From NCBI GenBank assembly GCA_022616415.1, contig JAKEEU010000054.1, positions 1 through 57,679 of the forward strand: 57,679 bases of DNA, given 5' to 3'. Both the position numbers and the translations under genes were made by a program. Source of the stretch: Candidatus Zhuqueibacterota bacterium. Lineage in GTDB: Bacteria; Zhuqueibacterota; Zhuqueibacteria; Zhuqueibacterales; Zhuqueibacteraceae. The notes under the pieces were generated by a model that was given only the letters and a program-made list of their open reading frames with translations, was not told the origin of the DNA and ran no database searches. Below are positions 44,759 through 53,285 of this stretch, in pieces; positions within the stretch are counted from its first letter, which is position 1, and each line of letters starts with the position of its first letter.

Positions 44759-45040
44759 TCAATCATAGCGCGGGCTATTTCCCCCACTTTTTTGCTGCCG
44801 GTATTCCTTGATCAGATGGTCAATCTCTTTTTCGGTTACGCCGCCAGCGGCTTGCACCTCGGCGCGAATTTCGTCGATTAGGCGGGCGATCTTGCGGCGA
44901 TCTTTTCGAATCGGCTGCAAAAAAAGAAGCCGTAACGCGTCCGAAACGACGGCGTTGGGGTCGCCGTTGTAATGTTCTCGTGCGACTATTGACAAACGCG
45001 TTGCAAGCTGATCATCGCGTTGCAAAACGAGTTCTGACAT
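44759..45040 (-). CDS. Antitoxin-like small helical protein
   Basis: 93 residues, strongly charged. The N-terminus MSELVLQRDDQLATRLSIVA, then VSDALRLLFLQPIRKDRRK, looks like a ribbon-helix-helix or similar antitoxin dimer. The C-terminus EKEIDHLIKEYRQQKSG is like many antitoxin tails that contact toxin. No toxin is found beside it; a residual frame at 45041-45120 on the same strand reads KDVSALRVQDESGGMIVLDE, a scrap that I cannot identify. It is probably part of a broken toxin-antitoxin or regulator cluster. Confidence 0.55.
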   Translation of the reverse strand: MSELVLQRDDQLATRLSIVAREHYNGDPNAVVSDALRLLFLQPIRKDRRKIARLIDEIRAEVQAAGGVTEKEIDHLIKEYRQQKSGGNSPRYD

Positions 45041-45151
45041 AAGTGATCTCCGTGGGAAATATTCTATTGTTTTCGTCGAGCACGATCATGCCGCCACTTT
45101 CATCCTGGACGCGGAGCGCAGAAACGTCTTTTTCATTCGCCAAGACCTTTA

Positions 45152-45376
45152 TCAATTTTCAGGCATGCGCAACAACCTGCGAAACCAGTCAGCAATCTCA
45201 GCAATGCTATGAAGCGTCATATTCTCGTCTTGAGACTGGCGCAGGTTTTCTTCAGCAATAGCAACGCAAAACTCAACCACCTCGGTGATTGGAAATTGCT
45301 CTGGCAACGGGTAGCCGCAGTTTTCAAGAAAATAGAGCGCCGCATCTGCACGCTCGTAAGTTGGCTCGCCGGACAT
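45152..45376 (-). CDS. Small acidic protein cotranscribed with RHH-like gene
   Basis: 74 residues (SGEPTYERADAALYFLENC, EFCVAIAEENLRQSQDENM, EIADWFRRLLRMPEN). Acidic and helical. It is translationally coupled to the gene before it: TAATG joins the stop and the ATG 45376. I know no family. Its pairing with a small RHH-like gene resembles toxin-antitoxin modules, but the protein lacks known toxin motifs. Confidence 0.5.
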   Translation of the reverse strand: MSGEPTYERADAALYFLENCGYPLPEQFPITEVVEFCVAIAEENLRQSQDENMTLHSIAEIADWFRRLLRMPEN

Positions 45377-45597
45377 TACCGTTGCGCCAGCGTTTCAAAG
45401 AGCGTACGATTTTGCGCAATCAATCGCCGCATGAATGGCACGGCGCTTTCGGCAAAGCGGCCGCCGTTGGTCATATCCTCCTGAGCGAGCCATATTTCCA
45501 AGGCTGCCAATACGACACTTTGGATTTCCTTCTCGGGAATCTGTCGCTCGCGGAATTGGTGCGTTAATGAATCGGGCAACTTGATGGTTAGCGTCAT
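45376..45597 (-). CDS. Small RHH-like antitoxin/regulator
   Basis: 73 residues starting MTLTIKLPDSLTHQFRERQI, then VLAALEIWLAQEDMTNGG. The beta-strand then two helices arrangement is typical of CopG/Arc-like DNA-binding antitoxins. ATG 45597 is chosen because GAGGG lies 5 bases upstream; TTG 45630 would add eleven residues. The stop overlaps the start of the following gene at 45376. Confidence 0.6.
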   Translation of the reverse strand: MTLTIKLPDSLTHQFRERQIPEKEIQSVVLAALEIWLAQEDMTNGGRFAESAVPFMRRLIAQNRTLFETLAQR

Positions 45598-45769
45598 CTT
45601 ACCCTCGGTCAATTGATCTGAAGTTGTCAAATGCAGAATTTTTGACAGAAATAATAAACACGTCAGGCAAACTTTTACAAACCGCCCAAGATAAATATAG
45701 GCAATCTTTTTTTGATCTTCAACTCAATTTTAATACATTTACTGCCGTCTTTTTGCGAGGCTTTGACCC

Positions 45770-45961
45770 ATGCCCACCCACGACATCATCGACAACCGCA
45801 ACGAGAAATTGGTCGATCACATCAACCGCATTCTCGCCTCGACCGAATCTGCAAGATTTGCTGTTGGCTACTTCTTTCTTTCCGGTTTGGAGAGTATCGC
45901 CGAACGACTAACAGGGGTGAAAGAACTTCGCCTGCTCATCGGCAACACCACCAGAGCCTAA
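45770..45961 (+). pseudogene. N-terminal scrap of a PLD-domain helicase/nuclease
   Basis: 63 codons reading HDIIDNRNEKLVDHINRILA, STESARFAVGYFFLSGLESI and VKELRLLIGNTTRA, then TAA. This is the start of phospholipase D-like domain proteins attached to SNF2/SF2 helicases in defence islands. The remainder is lost. Bases 45962-46091 carry no recognisable continuation. Confidence 0.75.
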
Positions 45962-46091
45962 TTGTTATTTATAGCCATCACAACCTGCAGGAATGGTTGG
46001 ATCGCCGCCGTCTCTCAAACAACGACCACCAGATTCCGAGGATTATTTGCAGCGAGGGACTTGTGTGAAGGGTGAAAAAGCCAAATTTCGG

Positions 46092-46205
46092 GATGCCGGT
46101 GGAATTGAGCAGCTCGTCCCTGCTGCAAAGCTGAATATTCGGATTGACCTCGGGTGGGGCAAAGGTTCTTCGGGATTCTATTTGGCGTTGGCCGAGGCGT
46201 TTTAG
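46092..46205 (+). pseudogene. C-terminal scrap of an outer-membrane beta-barrel protein
   Basis: The frame ends PAAKLNIRIDLGWGKGSSGF and YLALAEAF, stop 46203-46205. The final Phe and alternating strand pattern match the last strands of a surface-antigen/BamA-like barrel. No start and no other part of the gene is present. It is joined to unrelated scraps. Confidence 0.6.
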
Positions 46206-46524
46206 AAAGGACGTAAATAACGTCTGCGCGCTTGAAAATAAGTTATTGTTCCCGATCAGCCAGAAACCCGATTGGCCGGCCTTTTTTGAGCTTCTTGAGG
46301 TGGTTGCAATTTGCGACCACCTGCTGCTTTTCTTCTTTGGTAAGCTAAATCAAGCAGTTTTTCATTTTCAATTCTTCGTTCGAAGCGAATTCTCCAGGCA
46401 GCATCTTGCGAAGCAAATGGGAATTGCATTGCGGAAATTTGAACACCGTGCCGAAATATCAGCATTTTTAGGCTACAATACTATTCTTCAAATAAATTCC
46501 CCATAATGCACTAAGTTTCGATAA
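46206..46524. other. Gene-free stretch with hairpin
   Basis: AGGTGGTTGC and GCGACCACCT at about 46300-46324 form a stem. No gene is supported. Confidence 0.5.
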
Positions 46525-46562
46525 GAAAGCCACTTGGGTTGATGACCCGGGTGGTTTTTTTG
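46525..46562 (+). terminator. Rho-independent terminator-like hairpin
   Basis: GCCACTTGGGT, a short loop and ACCCGGGTGGT pair with some G-T pairs, followed by seven T residues. It lies 53 bases before the STAS gene and closes the fragment zone. Confidence 0.65.
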
Positions 46563-46615
46563 TTTTGGCACGTGTTTGGTAATGACCATGCACAGACCTA
46601 ATCAAGGATAAGACG

Positions 46616-46903
46616 ATGTTCCGAATCGACAAAATATTTGAAAATGACCAGACCGAGATCATCAAGGTTGAAGGCGAGATCAAGGATAGCGACGCAAAGG
46701 ACTGGGCTGAATCGTTGCAGTCGATCATGAACGAATCGCCCCGGCAAATCGTTCTCGATTTCTGTGACGTGACTCATCTCAGCCCCAAAGCCGCCGAGAT
46801 ACTCATTCAACGGCTGAGCACAAATATTTTTTTGCTCAATTGCCCGACCGCAACTAAAAATCTCGTTCATGCCGCCGGCCGGTCGAAAAGTGTTCTGGAA
46901 TAA
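46616..46903 (+). CDS. STAS-like anti-sigma-factor antagonist
   Basis: 95 residues. KVEGEIKDSDAKDWAESLQS, then RQIVLDFCDVTHLSPKAAEI, resembles the beta-alpha order of STAS domains; the serine of SPKAAE is in place of the phosphorylatable Ser of SpoIIAA-like antagonists. It could be part of partner-switching control, but no anti-sigma kinase adjoins. A weak AAGGAT precedes ATG 46616. Confidence 0.65.
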   Translation: MFRIDKIFENDQTEIIKVEGEIKDSDAKDWAESLQSIMNESPRQIVLDFCDVTHLSPKAAEILIQRLSTNIFLLNCPTATKNLVHAAGRSKSVLE

Positions 46904-46976
46904 GGGGCAAAAAAGATAACAACGCAAAAAAGAAAGTTACTCTCTTACAAGTAATATCTTTGCAAAAAAAGCAAAG

Positions 46977-47069
46977 GCTTTTAGTGGTATCCGGATTTTA
47001 CGAATCGCCCGGATCAAAAATCCAATGGCTTGAATCCGGGCGATTCGGCAAATCCGGATACCAAAAGCT
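46977..47069. repeat. Nested double hairpin element
   Basis: Outer arms GGTATCCGGATTT (46986-46998) and AAATCCGGATACC (47050-47062) enclose inner arms GAATCGCCCGGAT (47002-47014) and ATCCGGGCGATTC (47034-47046). Both 13-bp pairs are perfect, and GCTTTT/AAAAGC extends the outer stem. It occupies part of the 420-base gene-free stretch 46904-47323. Confidence 0.8.
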
Positions 47070-47323
47070 TTTTCCTGTTTGGTTCCGGCTTGTCCGGGTT
47101 GATGTGGAGAAGTTGATTTTTTAAATCGGCATAGGAGGTTGCAATGGCTCATATACGTTCAAACTGTGATAAAATTTTCGATCATTATGTGTGAGCGGGC
47201 CACCAAGGCATTATCATAAATAAACGTTGAAGTCGAACTTGCATGAAAAAACATGAGACACGTTTGACGTTCATCGAGCGCAAGTTCGGCTTCGCTCACA
47301 TTCACAACGAAAGGAGCAAATTC

Positions 47324-48001
47324 ATGATAAGCAAAATCATTCAACTGGTCAGTAGCGTTTTGTTGCTCGCCGCTTCCGTAACAGTTTCCGCTGACGAAGT
47401 TGTACGCTGGAACCGCGTCGCGACGGAGGCGGCTGCGGCGGCACAGACCGATCCGCTCACGGAATCGCGCATTTTCGCGCGCGAGGTGGCAATAGCGCAA
47501 CAGCTCGATGTTGTGGAGAATGCGCGGCTGTTCGCGCTGGTGAATCTCGCGATGGCTGACGGCTTCATCGGCGGCTTCGAAGCCAAGTATCACTACAACT
47601 ATTGGCGGCCGGCCACCGCGATTCGCGAAGCCGGCGACAGTTCGTGGGTGAGTTATCTCTGGACGCCGCCGGTGCCCGATTATCCCTCCACGCACACCGT
47701 GTTGGGCGCTGCCGCCGCTGCCGGGTTGGAACGATTCTTCGGAACGGACTTTGTCAACTTCACGATGACGAGCGGCGCACCGTATGCCGGCATCACGCGG
47801 AAGTTCTGGAGCTTTTCTGAAGCAGCGCGGGAAAACGGCGCTTCGCGCGTGCTCGCCGGCATTCATTTCTCGACGGCGGTGAACGCCGGTTATTTGCAGG
47901 GAAGCCGAATCGGGACGTGGGTCTTTGAACAAGTTTTGCGTCCGGTGAGCGCGCCGCGGGCCGTGCCGGCCTCCGCCGCATCAGCCGAATCGTCTCGCTG
48001 A
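47324..48001 (+). CDS. Vanadium-haloperoxidase/PAP2-like secreted protein, internally shortened
   Basis: 225 residues with a signal peptide (MISKIIQLVSSVLLLAASVT, cleavage near VSA). The active-site segments are YHYNYWRPATAIR, PPVPDYPSTHTVLG and ASRVLAGIHFSTAV, the RP, PSxxH and SRxxxxxH motifs of vanadium haloperoxidases and PAP2 phosphatases. The usual length is about 400 residues. Here WNRVATEAAAAAQTDPLTES runs directly into FAREVAIAQQLDVVENARLF, so roughly 150-180 central residues are lost without a frameshift. AAAGGAG at 47310-47316 fixes ATG 47324. Oxidation of halides or dephosphorylation is the family role; activity is doubtful. Confidence 0.72.
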   Translation: MISKIIQLVSSVLLLAASVTVSADEVVRWNRVATEAAAAAQTDPLTESRIFAREVAIAQQLDVVENARLFALVNLAMADGFIGGFEAKYHYNYWRPATAIREAGDSSWVSYLWTPPVPDYPSTHTVLGAAAAAGLERFFGTDFVNFTMTSGAPYAGITRKFWSFSEAARENGASRVLAGIHFSTAVNAGYLQGSRIGTWVFEQVLRPVSAPRAVPASAASAESSR

Positions 48002-48192
48002 GCAGTCAATCGGTGGCGTCGGGCTCTCGCCGGAAAGTATCTAAATAGTTAGAGCGAAAGTCCGGCTTTCTAAAAACTATCGCAAGCGATAGTAGACAAG
48101 GCTCACCGGCGCGCTTAAATTGAGACGCGATGATCTTCAAGCGAGTTACACTGAATTGCAAACCGACACGAATTTCAGGAAGGAGTTAAACC

Positions 48193-49629
48193 ATGGCTGA
48201 TAAACAAAAATCAATCTCGTGGCTGCCGATGACGCGGCGCAAGATGCTAGGCGGCTTGCTCGTCGGCGCCGGAACGATGCTCACCGGCTTTAAAATAAAT
48301 TCGCTCGGGCAGCGCCTGACGCAAAAGGGCAAGATTCTGCTCAAAGGCCTGCCGGCGATTCCGAAAGGACTCGAAGTGGCAGTCACCATGCCGCTCATCG
48401 AAGCGTTGCATGGCCGGCGCGCGCGGCGGTTCGCGTTGGGCGCGGAGATTCCGGATGGCCCGCTGAAATTCAAATCTCAACATGCGCCCATGCCGCTCAG
48501 CGAGCTGGAGCAGATGATGGTGCTCACCGCGGCTTCGGGAAATACCGGATGGTTCTATCTTCATCCGTTCAACCCGAATTATGTACCGAACATTCCCAAC
48601 TACGCGAGCGCGGCGGGCGGCCGTACGTTTCCCTCGGCGGCCGGATTTCATACGAGCGAGGTTTTCTACACCGATGACAACGGCACCTATTTTCTTCCGA
48701 CGCGCGACGCGCAAAATTTGGTCAAGACGGACGAAAACGGCGCCACCGATCTCAATGCCTATTTGCAAGCGCATCGTTCGCGCATTCGCAAGCTGTCGGA
48801 CAAGCGCATGCACATTCCGCCGAAGCCGGCGCACATCGAGATGCACAATCCGTGGTGCGTCAATGTGCCGGGCAGCACGCTCATCATTCCGGTGGCTGAT
48901 CTGGCGCAGCATCATATCGCCGTGCTCTGTTATCTCGTGCAAAACGGCGCGTGCATCTTCGATGATGTTCACAAAAATCCCGTTCCGGGAATCGAGAAGT
49001 TTGGTTCTTTGGTCGATGTGAAGAATCCATACCCGCTCACTTACGTGGAGCAGTTGTCGCTCGCCGAAGTAACTGCCGAGCTTTCCACCGCTTGCTATGC
49101 CGGCGCACTCATGCTGCAGGCCATGGGCCTCGGCGGTTGGATGTTCGACGGTATCACGCCGATGAGCGTGCTCGGTGCGAGCGGTGATCCCGAAATGCCC
49201 GGACTTGGTTTTCGTTATGACACGGACGAGCGCTGGCCGTTGCCGAATATTACCGGATTGCCCGGTGTATTTGAAGGTTTTTGCCCGCCGCATTACAAAG
49301 ATATGCGCGCGGCAGTGGAAGCATTTGTCAAGCGCAAATTCGGCGCGGGCGGCCCATTTAATCCTAATACGCCCGGACCATATCGTGAAAACGCGCGCGT
49401 GCGCGGCGCCGGCAAAGTTCACAGCGAAGAATTCAAGGAGTGCGTGACGACAATGGCGCAATACGTGTTCGATAGGTTCGGTAAATTTCCCGGCACCGTG
49501 CCGTCGATTTTCATTCTGACTTACTTGCAGGCGCATCATCTCGATCTGGAGTTTTATGACAAGCACTTCACCGCCGGTGCGTATTTGGAAACGCATGCGC
49601 GGCATCATGAGCTGTGGCATCGGAGTTAG
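48193..49629 (+). CDS. Twin-arginine-type secreted nitroreductase-like protein
   Basis: 478 residues. TRRKMLGGLLVGAGTMLTG at residues 14-32 is a Tat-type signal, suggesting export folded with cofactor. The body has HGRRARRFALGAEIPDGPL and AELSTACYAGALMLQAMGLG, which recall nitroreductase folds that bind FMN, and a long C-terminal part (FKECVTTMAQYVFDRFGKFP, then YLQAHHLDLEFYDKHF). I cannot confirm the family. AGGAAGGAG at 48178-48186 fixes the start. It is the second of a run of secreted enzymes. Confidence 0.65.
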   Translation: MADKQKSISWLPMTRRKMLGGLLVGAGTMLTGFKINSLGQRLTQKGKILLKGLPAIPKGLEVAVTMPLIEALHGRRARRFALGAEIPDGPLKFKSQHAPMPLSELEQMMVLTAASGNTGWFYLHPFNPNYVPNIPNYASAAGGRTFPSAAGFHTSEVFYTDDNGTYFLPTRDAQNLVKTDENGATDLNAYLQAHRSRIRKLSDKRMHIPPKPAHIEMHNPWCVNVPGSTLIIPVADLAQHHIAVLCYLVQNGACIFDDVHKNPVPGIEKFGSLVDVKNPYPLTYVEQLSLAEVTAELSTACYAGALMLQAMGLGGWMFDGITPMSVLGASGDPEMPGLGFRYDTDERWPLPNITGLPGVFEGFCPPHYKDMRAAVEAFVKRKFGAGGPFNPNTPGPYRENARVRGAGKVHSEEFKECVTTMAQYVFDRFGKFPGTVPSIFILTYLQAHHLDLEFYDKHFTAGAYLETHARHHELWHRS

Positions 49630-49639
49630 AGCCAAAAGT

Positions 49640-49704
49640 AAAGTCGGACTTGCGCGCAAAGATGCTTTGAGATTTTAAAAATTCAGATTCGCAAGTCCGA
49701 CTTT
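49640..49704. repeat. Inverted repeat before hydrolase gene
   Basis: AAAGTCGGACTTGCG at 49640-49654 and CGCAAGTCCGACTTT at 49690-49704 are perfect 15-bp arms separated by 35 bases. It may act as a terminator or REP-like element. The start of the next gene's leader lies just downstream. A weaker relative, AAAGTCCGGCTTTCT, lies near 48058. Confidence 0.8.
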
Positions 49705-49726
49705 GCCAAAGATTAAGGAGACAACC

Positions 49727-50689
49727 ATGCTTCATCAAAACACGATAAAGAATTTAATCGGCGCACTTGCTACGATATTGCCGCCCGCGGTCTCCGTCAC
49801 TGCGCAGCAAAACGAAAGTGTGAGCTTGGCGGTTGCGCATGAGATCATCGCGAAGCGCGATGAAAGCCGAACGACTTCAGCTTTGTCGGACAAAATGAAA
49901 GTCAACGGCTTGAACATGTACTACAAACTTGCCGGCGAAGGCGAGCCGGTGGTTTTTATTGCAGGCCTCGCCAGTGATCATCTGGAGTGGCTGCCGGCGC
50001 ACGTGCCCACGTTTACGGCAGCCGGCTATCGGTGTGTGCTGTTCGACAATCGCGACGCGGGCCAAACGGACGAAAGCCCAATCGCCGCATACACGATCAA
50101 GCAGCTTGCCGATGATGCGGCCGGATTGCTCAAACAACTCGGCATCAAGCAGGCTCATATTGTCGGTGAATCCATGGGCGGCATGATTGCGCAGGAATTG
50201 GCGATCAAATATCCGGAGTTGGTGCGGAGCCCGACGCTGGTCTGTTCGTGGGCACGCAGTGAACCTTTTCACAAGGCGCTGAGCGAGTCATGGAAAAACC
50301 TCCGGCGCAAATTTTCCCTTGAAGAATCATTCCAAACATTCGGACTGTGGTTCTTTTCATCGCGTTTCTATGAAAATCCGGAAGCCGAGCAAACGTTTCT
50401 GGCGGAAGTGCGCGCGAATCCGTATCCGCAGTCGGTCGCAGCCTTCGAACGGCAGTGGGACGCGATCTTGACGCAGAACACCCTGGATCGGCTCAGTCGC
50501 ATCACGGCGCCGTCGCATGTGATCGCGGGTGACCGGGACATGCTCGTACCGCTCCGGCTCTCACGCATTATGGCGGAAAAAATTCCCGGGGCCAAGCTGA
50601 CCGTGTTGCCTGAATCCAGTCACGTTCTCGCGTTCGAGAATCCGGCGGCGTTCAACCAAGTCGCACTCGATTTCTTGAAGGAGCACTAA
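49727..50689 (+). CDS. Secreted alpha/beta hydrolase
   Basis: 320 residues with a signal peptide-like start (NTIKNLIGALATILPPAVSV). The hydrolase fold is clear: VVFIAGLASDHLEWLPAHVP, GYRCVLFDNRDAGQTDE, IVGESMGGMIAQELAIKYP with the nucleophile Ser, HVIAGDRDMLVPLRLSR with the acid and ESSHVLAFENPAAF with the His. AAGGAG lies before ATG 49727. The leader and first codons closely resemble those of the next gene (50753), which is unrelated in its enzyme part. The substrate is unknown. Confidence 0.85.
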   Translation: MLHQNTIKNLIGALATILPPAVSVTAQQNESVSLAVAHEIIAKRDESRTTSALSDKMKVNGLNMYYKLAGEGEPVVFIAGLASDHLEWLPAHVPTFTAAGYRCVLFDNRDAGQTDESPIAAYTIKQLADDAAGLLKQLGIKQAHIVGESMGGMIAQELAIKYPELVRSPTLVCSWARSEPFHKALSESWKNLRRKFSLEESFQTFGLWFFSSRFYENPEAEQTFLAEVRANPYPQSVAAFERQWDAILTQNTLDRLSRITAPSHVIAGDRDMLVPLRLSRIMAEKIPGAKLTVLPESSHVLAFENPAAFNQVALDFLKEH

Positions 50690-50752
50690 AAAAACTTTAG
50701 GTGCGTTAGGCATCCTGACAGCAACTCAAACTATTTACATTCGGAGACAACT

Positions 50753-51616
50753 ATGTTTCAACAAAACACGATAAGAGGGCTGCGCCGTATGTTGGTTGCG
50801 ATGTTGCTATTCGTTGCCATCACAGCCAAGGCTAGCGGAGATCATCCGCGTGGCGCGATAGACCAGCCCACAAAAACCGCGGGCCTTGACGACAAGGCGG
50901 CCGATATGATTTTCGTTAGCAAGTCTCTCAAGCTTCCGTTTTTCGTGTTGGAGACCAAGTCGGTTCAGGGTCCGGTTCTTGAGCTAATGGCTGGAACAGG
51001 CCGATTGTCGCTTCCATTGATCGAGGCCAGAGTGAAGTTAACTTGCGTGGACAGCTCCAATGCCATGCTCGAAGTCTTGTCACGGAAATTGAAACAGCGC
51101 GGATTGCACGCTGATATTATTTGCGCTGATGTGTGCCGTTTGGCTTTGCCGGCGCGCTTCGAACTTGCCATTCTACCTTTCCAAGCGTTCATGGAAATCA
51201 TTGGCGAGGAGAATCAACGCGCGGCGCTTGCGGCGGTGTTCAGATGTCTCGCTCCCGGCGGAGGATTTATTTGCACGCTGCACAATCCGGCAATCCGCCG
51301 CAAGCAAGTTGACGGCTTGCTGCGCCTCGTCGGGCAGTTTCCAACGGAGGGCGGAACGCTGGTGGTATCGGGTTTCGAACAAGGCGGGAACCCGGTGGTT
51401 TCGCGCCAGCAGTTTTTCGAATTCTTTGATGGTGAAGGGCGCTTGCTCGAGAAGCGATTGCTTCAGATGAAGTTTGCTTTTGTGGAGAAAGACGAGTTCG
51501 AGCAAATGGCGCAAAGTGTGGGCTTTCGTGTCGCCCAACTTTACGGGAACTACGACCGTACCCCGTTCGATCCGGCCCAGAGCCCGGTGATGATCTGGAG
51601 ATTAGAGAAGAACTAA
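50753..51616 (+). CDS. SAM methyltransferase with acquired signal peptide
   Basis: 287 residues. Residues about 75-180 form a class I methyltransferase core: GPVLELMAGTGRLSLPLIEA, LTCVDSSNAMLEVLSRKL, IICADVCRLALP and RCLAPGGGFICTLHNP. Such enzymes are cytosolic, yet residues 1-28 (RRMLVAMLLFVAITAKASGD) are a clean signal peptide. The leader GGAGACAACTATG and the first residues (MFQQNTIRG) match the hydrolase at 49727 (GGAGACAACCATG, MLHQNTIKN). The 5' end was thus likely copied from it by recombination. Whether the enzyme works outside the cytoplasm is doubtful. Confidence 0.82.
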   Translation: MFQQNTIRGLRRMLVAMLLFVAITAKASGDHPRGAIDQPTKTAGLDDKAADMIFVSKSLKLPFFVLETKSVQGPVLELMAGTGRLSLPLIEARVKLTCVDSSNAMLEVLSRKLKQRGLHADIICADVCRLALPARFELAILPFQAFMEIIGEENQRAALAAVFRCLAPGGGFICTLHNPAIRRKQVDGLLRLVGQFPTEGGTLVVSGFEQGGNPVVSRQQFFEFFDGEGRLLEKRLLQMKFAFVEKDEFEQMAQSVGFRVAQLYGNYDRTPFDPAQSPVMIWRLEKN

Positions 51617-51665
51617 AAAAAATGAATTTGAATTCTAAACGAAAATGAAAGATAGGAGAGACGCC

Positions 51666-52502
51666 ATGATGCACGCACGCAAAACCCTAATCGCAGCCCT
51701 GTTCCTCGCATTCGCGGCTTCTGGCTTCCACCCGGTCGTGGGCCAGGAAGGGCATAAGCTGTCCATCAACGGAACGCAGATATACTACGAAGTGCGAGGT
51801 GATGGACCTCCACTTCTCCTGCTGCACTATTTCGGCAACTGCGGCCAAGCTTGGCAACCATTTATGGAGCGGCTTGCACGGCACTACCGCCTCATCATTC
51901 CGGACATGCGCGGCCACGGGCGCTCCACCAACCCGTCGGGCCAATTCACGCATCGCCAATCGGCGCTCGATATGTTTGCCCTGCTCGATCAGTTGGGCAT
52001 CCAGCGCTGCAAAGCAATGGGAATGAGCAGCGGCGGGATGACCTTGATTCACATGGCCACGCAGCAGCCGGAGCGGTTCGAGGCCATGGTCCTGATTGGT
52101 GCCACCACGCACTTCCCGGCGCAAGCCAGAGCCATCATGCGACGGAGTATCCCGGACAGCCTGACCTCAGCGGAACGTGAGGAATGGGGACAGTGCAGCG
52201 CGCGAGGAGAGGCGCAGACACGCGAAGTGCTCGGCCAGTTCCATCGCATGAAGGATAGTTACGACGACATGAGCTTCACCGAACCTTACCTGGCCACCAT
52301 CACCGCCCGCACGCTGATCGTCCACGGGGATCGTGATGAAATTTTCCCCGTGGACATTCCCGTTCAGATGTACGGCGCCATCCCACGCTCTTATCTATGG
52401 ATCGTTCCGAATGGCGGGCACATCCCGGTTTTCGGCAAAAGCGCAGGTCTCTTTCAGGACAAGGCATTGGCCTTTCTGCAAGGTGAGTGGGAAAAGAGTT
52501 GA
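51666..52502 (+). CDS. Secreted alpha/beta hydrolase
   Basis: 278 residues with a signal peptide (KTLIAALFLAFAASGFHPVV). The fold reads PPLLLLHYFGNCGQAWQPFM, RLIIPDMRGHGRSTNPSGQF, GMSSGGMTLIHMATQQP with Ser nucleophile, TLIVHGDRDEIFPVDIPV and VPNGGHIPVFGKS. AGGAGAG at 51654-51660 fixes ATG 51666. It is similar in build to the hydrolase at 49727 but is not a near copy. Substrate unknown; possibly a polyester, lactone or small ester. Confidence 0.87.
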   Translation: MMHARKTLIAALFLAFAASGFHPVVGQEGHKLSINGTQIYYEVRGDGPPLLLLHYFGNCGQAWQPFMERLARHYRLIIPDMRGHGRSTNPSGQFTHRQSALDMFALLDQLGIQRCKAMGMSSGGMTLIHMATQQPERFEAMVLIGATTHFPAQARAIMRRSIPDSLTSAEREEWGQCSARGEAQTREVLGQFHRMKDSYDDMSFTEPYLATITARTLIVHGDRDEIFPVDIPVQMYGAIPRSYLWIVPNGGHIPVFGKSAGLFQDKALAFLQGEWEKS

Positions 52503-52617
52503 ATCTGAGGTCTAAAATAGCTACAGCAGATTTTCAGGCAAGCATCAAACCGCAGCCTTCGGGCAGCACACGGATCAAAAACGCACACGGAAAAAGCGTT
52601 GCCACGAATATCCGGTT

Positions 52618-53151
52618 ATGCGGTATGTCATTGGCTCGGCTGATGGTGACTACGATCGCCGCCTGCACACGCTGATCAACTTTTTCGTCATGGCCCGTGT
52701 GTGGCGAAGTGAGCCGATTTTGGGTGTGTCCAACGGCAGCGCGCTGGTTGCAACTGCAATCCTAACGCTGCCCGGCAAGCGGCAACCGCCTGCGGAGCTC
52801 GCTGAACATCGAGAAGCAGTGTGGCGCGAACTTGGCCAGGCAGCGCGGAGGCGTTACGAGGCGTTTGGTGAAGCAACGCAGAAGTTTGATATTGGTCAAC
52901 CGCATTATCATCTCAACATGATAGGCGTTCGCCGTTCGCATCATGGCAAAGGTCTATCTCGGCAGCTCCTCGACGCGGTGCATGCGATGTCGCATAGCGA
53001 TCCGGTTTCGCATGGCGTGACGCTGACGACGGAGGATTTCCGAAATGTTTCCTTCTACGAGCATTTCGGTTACAAGACCGTTGGCCATGTCCGCATCGAT
53101 GGGCAACTGAACACGTGGGGGTTCTTTCGCCCAAATGACGCCTGGGATTGA
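52618..53151 (+). CDS. GNAT acetyltransferase, N-terminus uncertain
   Basis: 177 residues from ATG 52618. The GNAT core is HYHLNMIGVRRSHHGKGLSR, with RRSHHGKG as acetyl-CoA loop, and LTTEDFRNVSFYEHFGYK. The frame is open upstream of ATG 52618 to about 52516 without a start codon, and reads KRCHEYPVMRYVIG, so the original start may lie further upstream or be lost. The stop codon lies within a palindromic repeat that begins at 53140, so the true C-terminus may have been replaced (it now ends NDAWD). Confidence 0.75.
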   Translation: MRYVIGSADGDYDRRLHTLINFFVMARVWRSEPILGVSNGSALVATAILTLPGKRQPPAELAEHREAVWRELGQAARRRYEAFGEATQKFDIGQPHYHLNMIGVRRSHHGKGLSRQLLDAVHAMSHSDPVSHGVTLTTEDFRNVSFYEHFGYKTVGHVRIDGQLNTWGFFRPNDAWD

Positions 53152-53223
53152 AATCCCAGGCTAAGAGATGGAAGTCGCCTCAAGGCGACTAATCAAGCAG
53201 TCCTTCTGAGGATGAATCCTCAG
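53140..53223. repeat. Three adjacent palindromes of the AATCCC/GCGACT/ATCCTC type
   Basis: GCCTGGGATTGAAATCCCAG and two bases (53140-53161), AGTCGCCTCAAGGCGACT (53173-53190) and CTGAGGATGAATCCTCAG (53206-53223) lie head to tail. Similar triplets are widespread in intergenic regions of several phyla. The first overlaps the end of the GNAT gene and supplies its stop. Confidence 0.85.
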
Positions 53224-53285
53224 GCGGACATTGAGGAGAATACGCTGGAAATTCAGGCATTAACATGATTCAAAGGAGGCAACAC

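Noticed and set aside
48247..49659. Long minus-strand open frame over the nitroreductase-like gene
   Set aside because: Antisense shadow; very Arg/His-rich. The plus-strand gene has a signal peptide and ribosome binding site.
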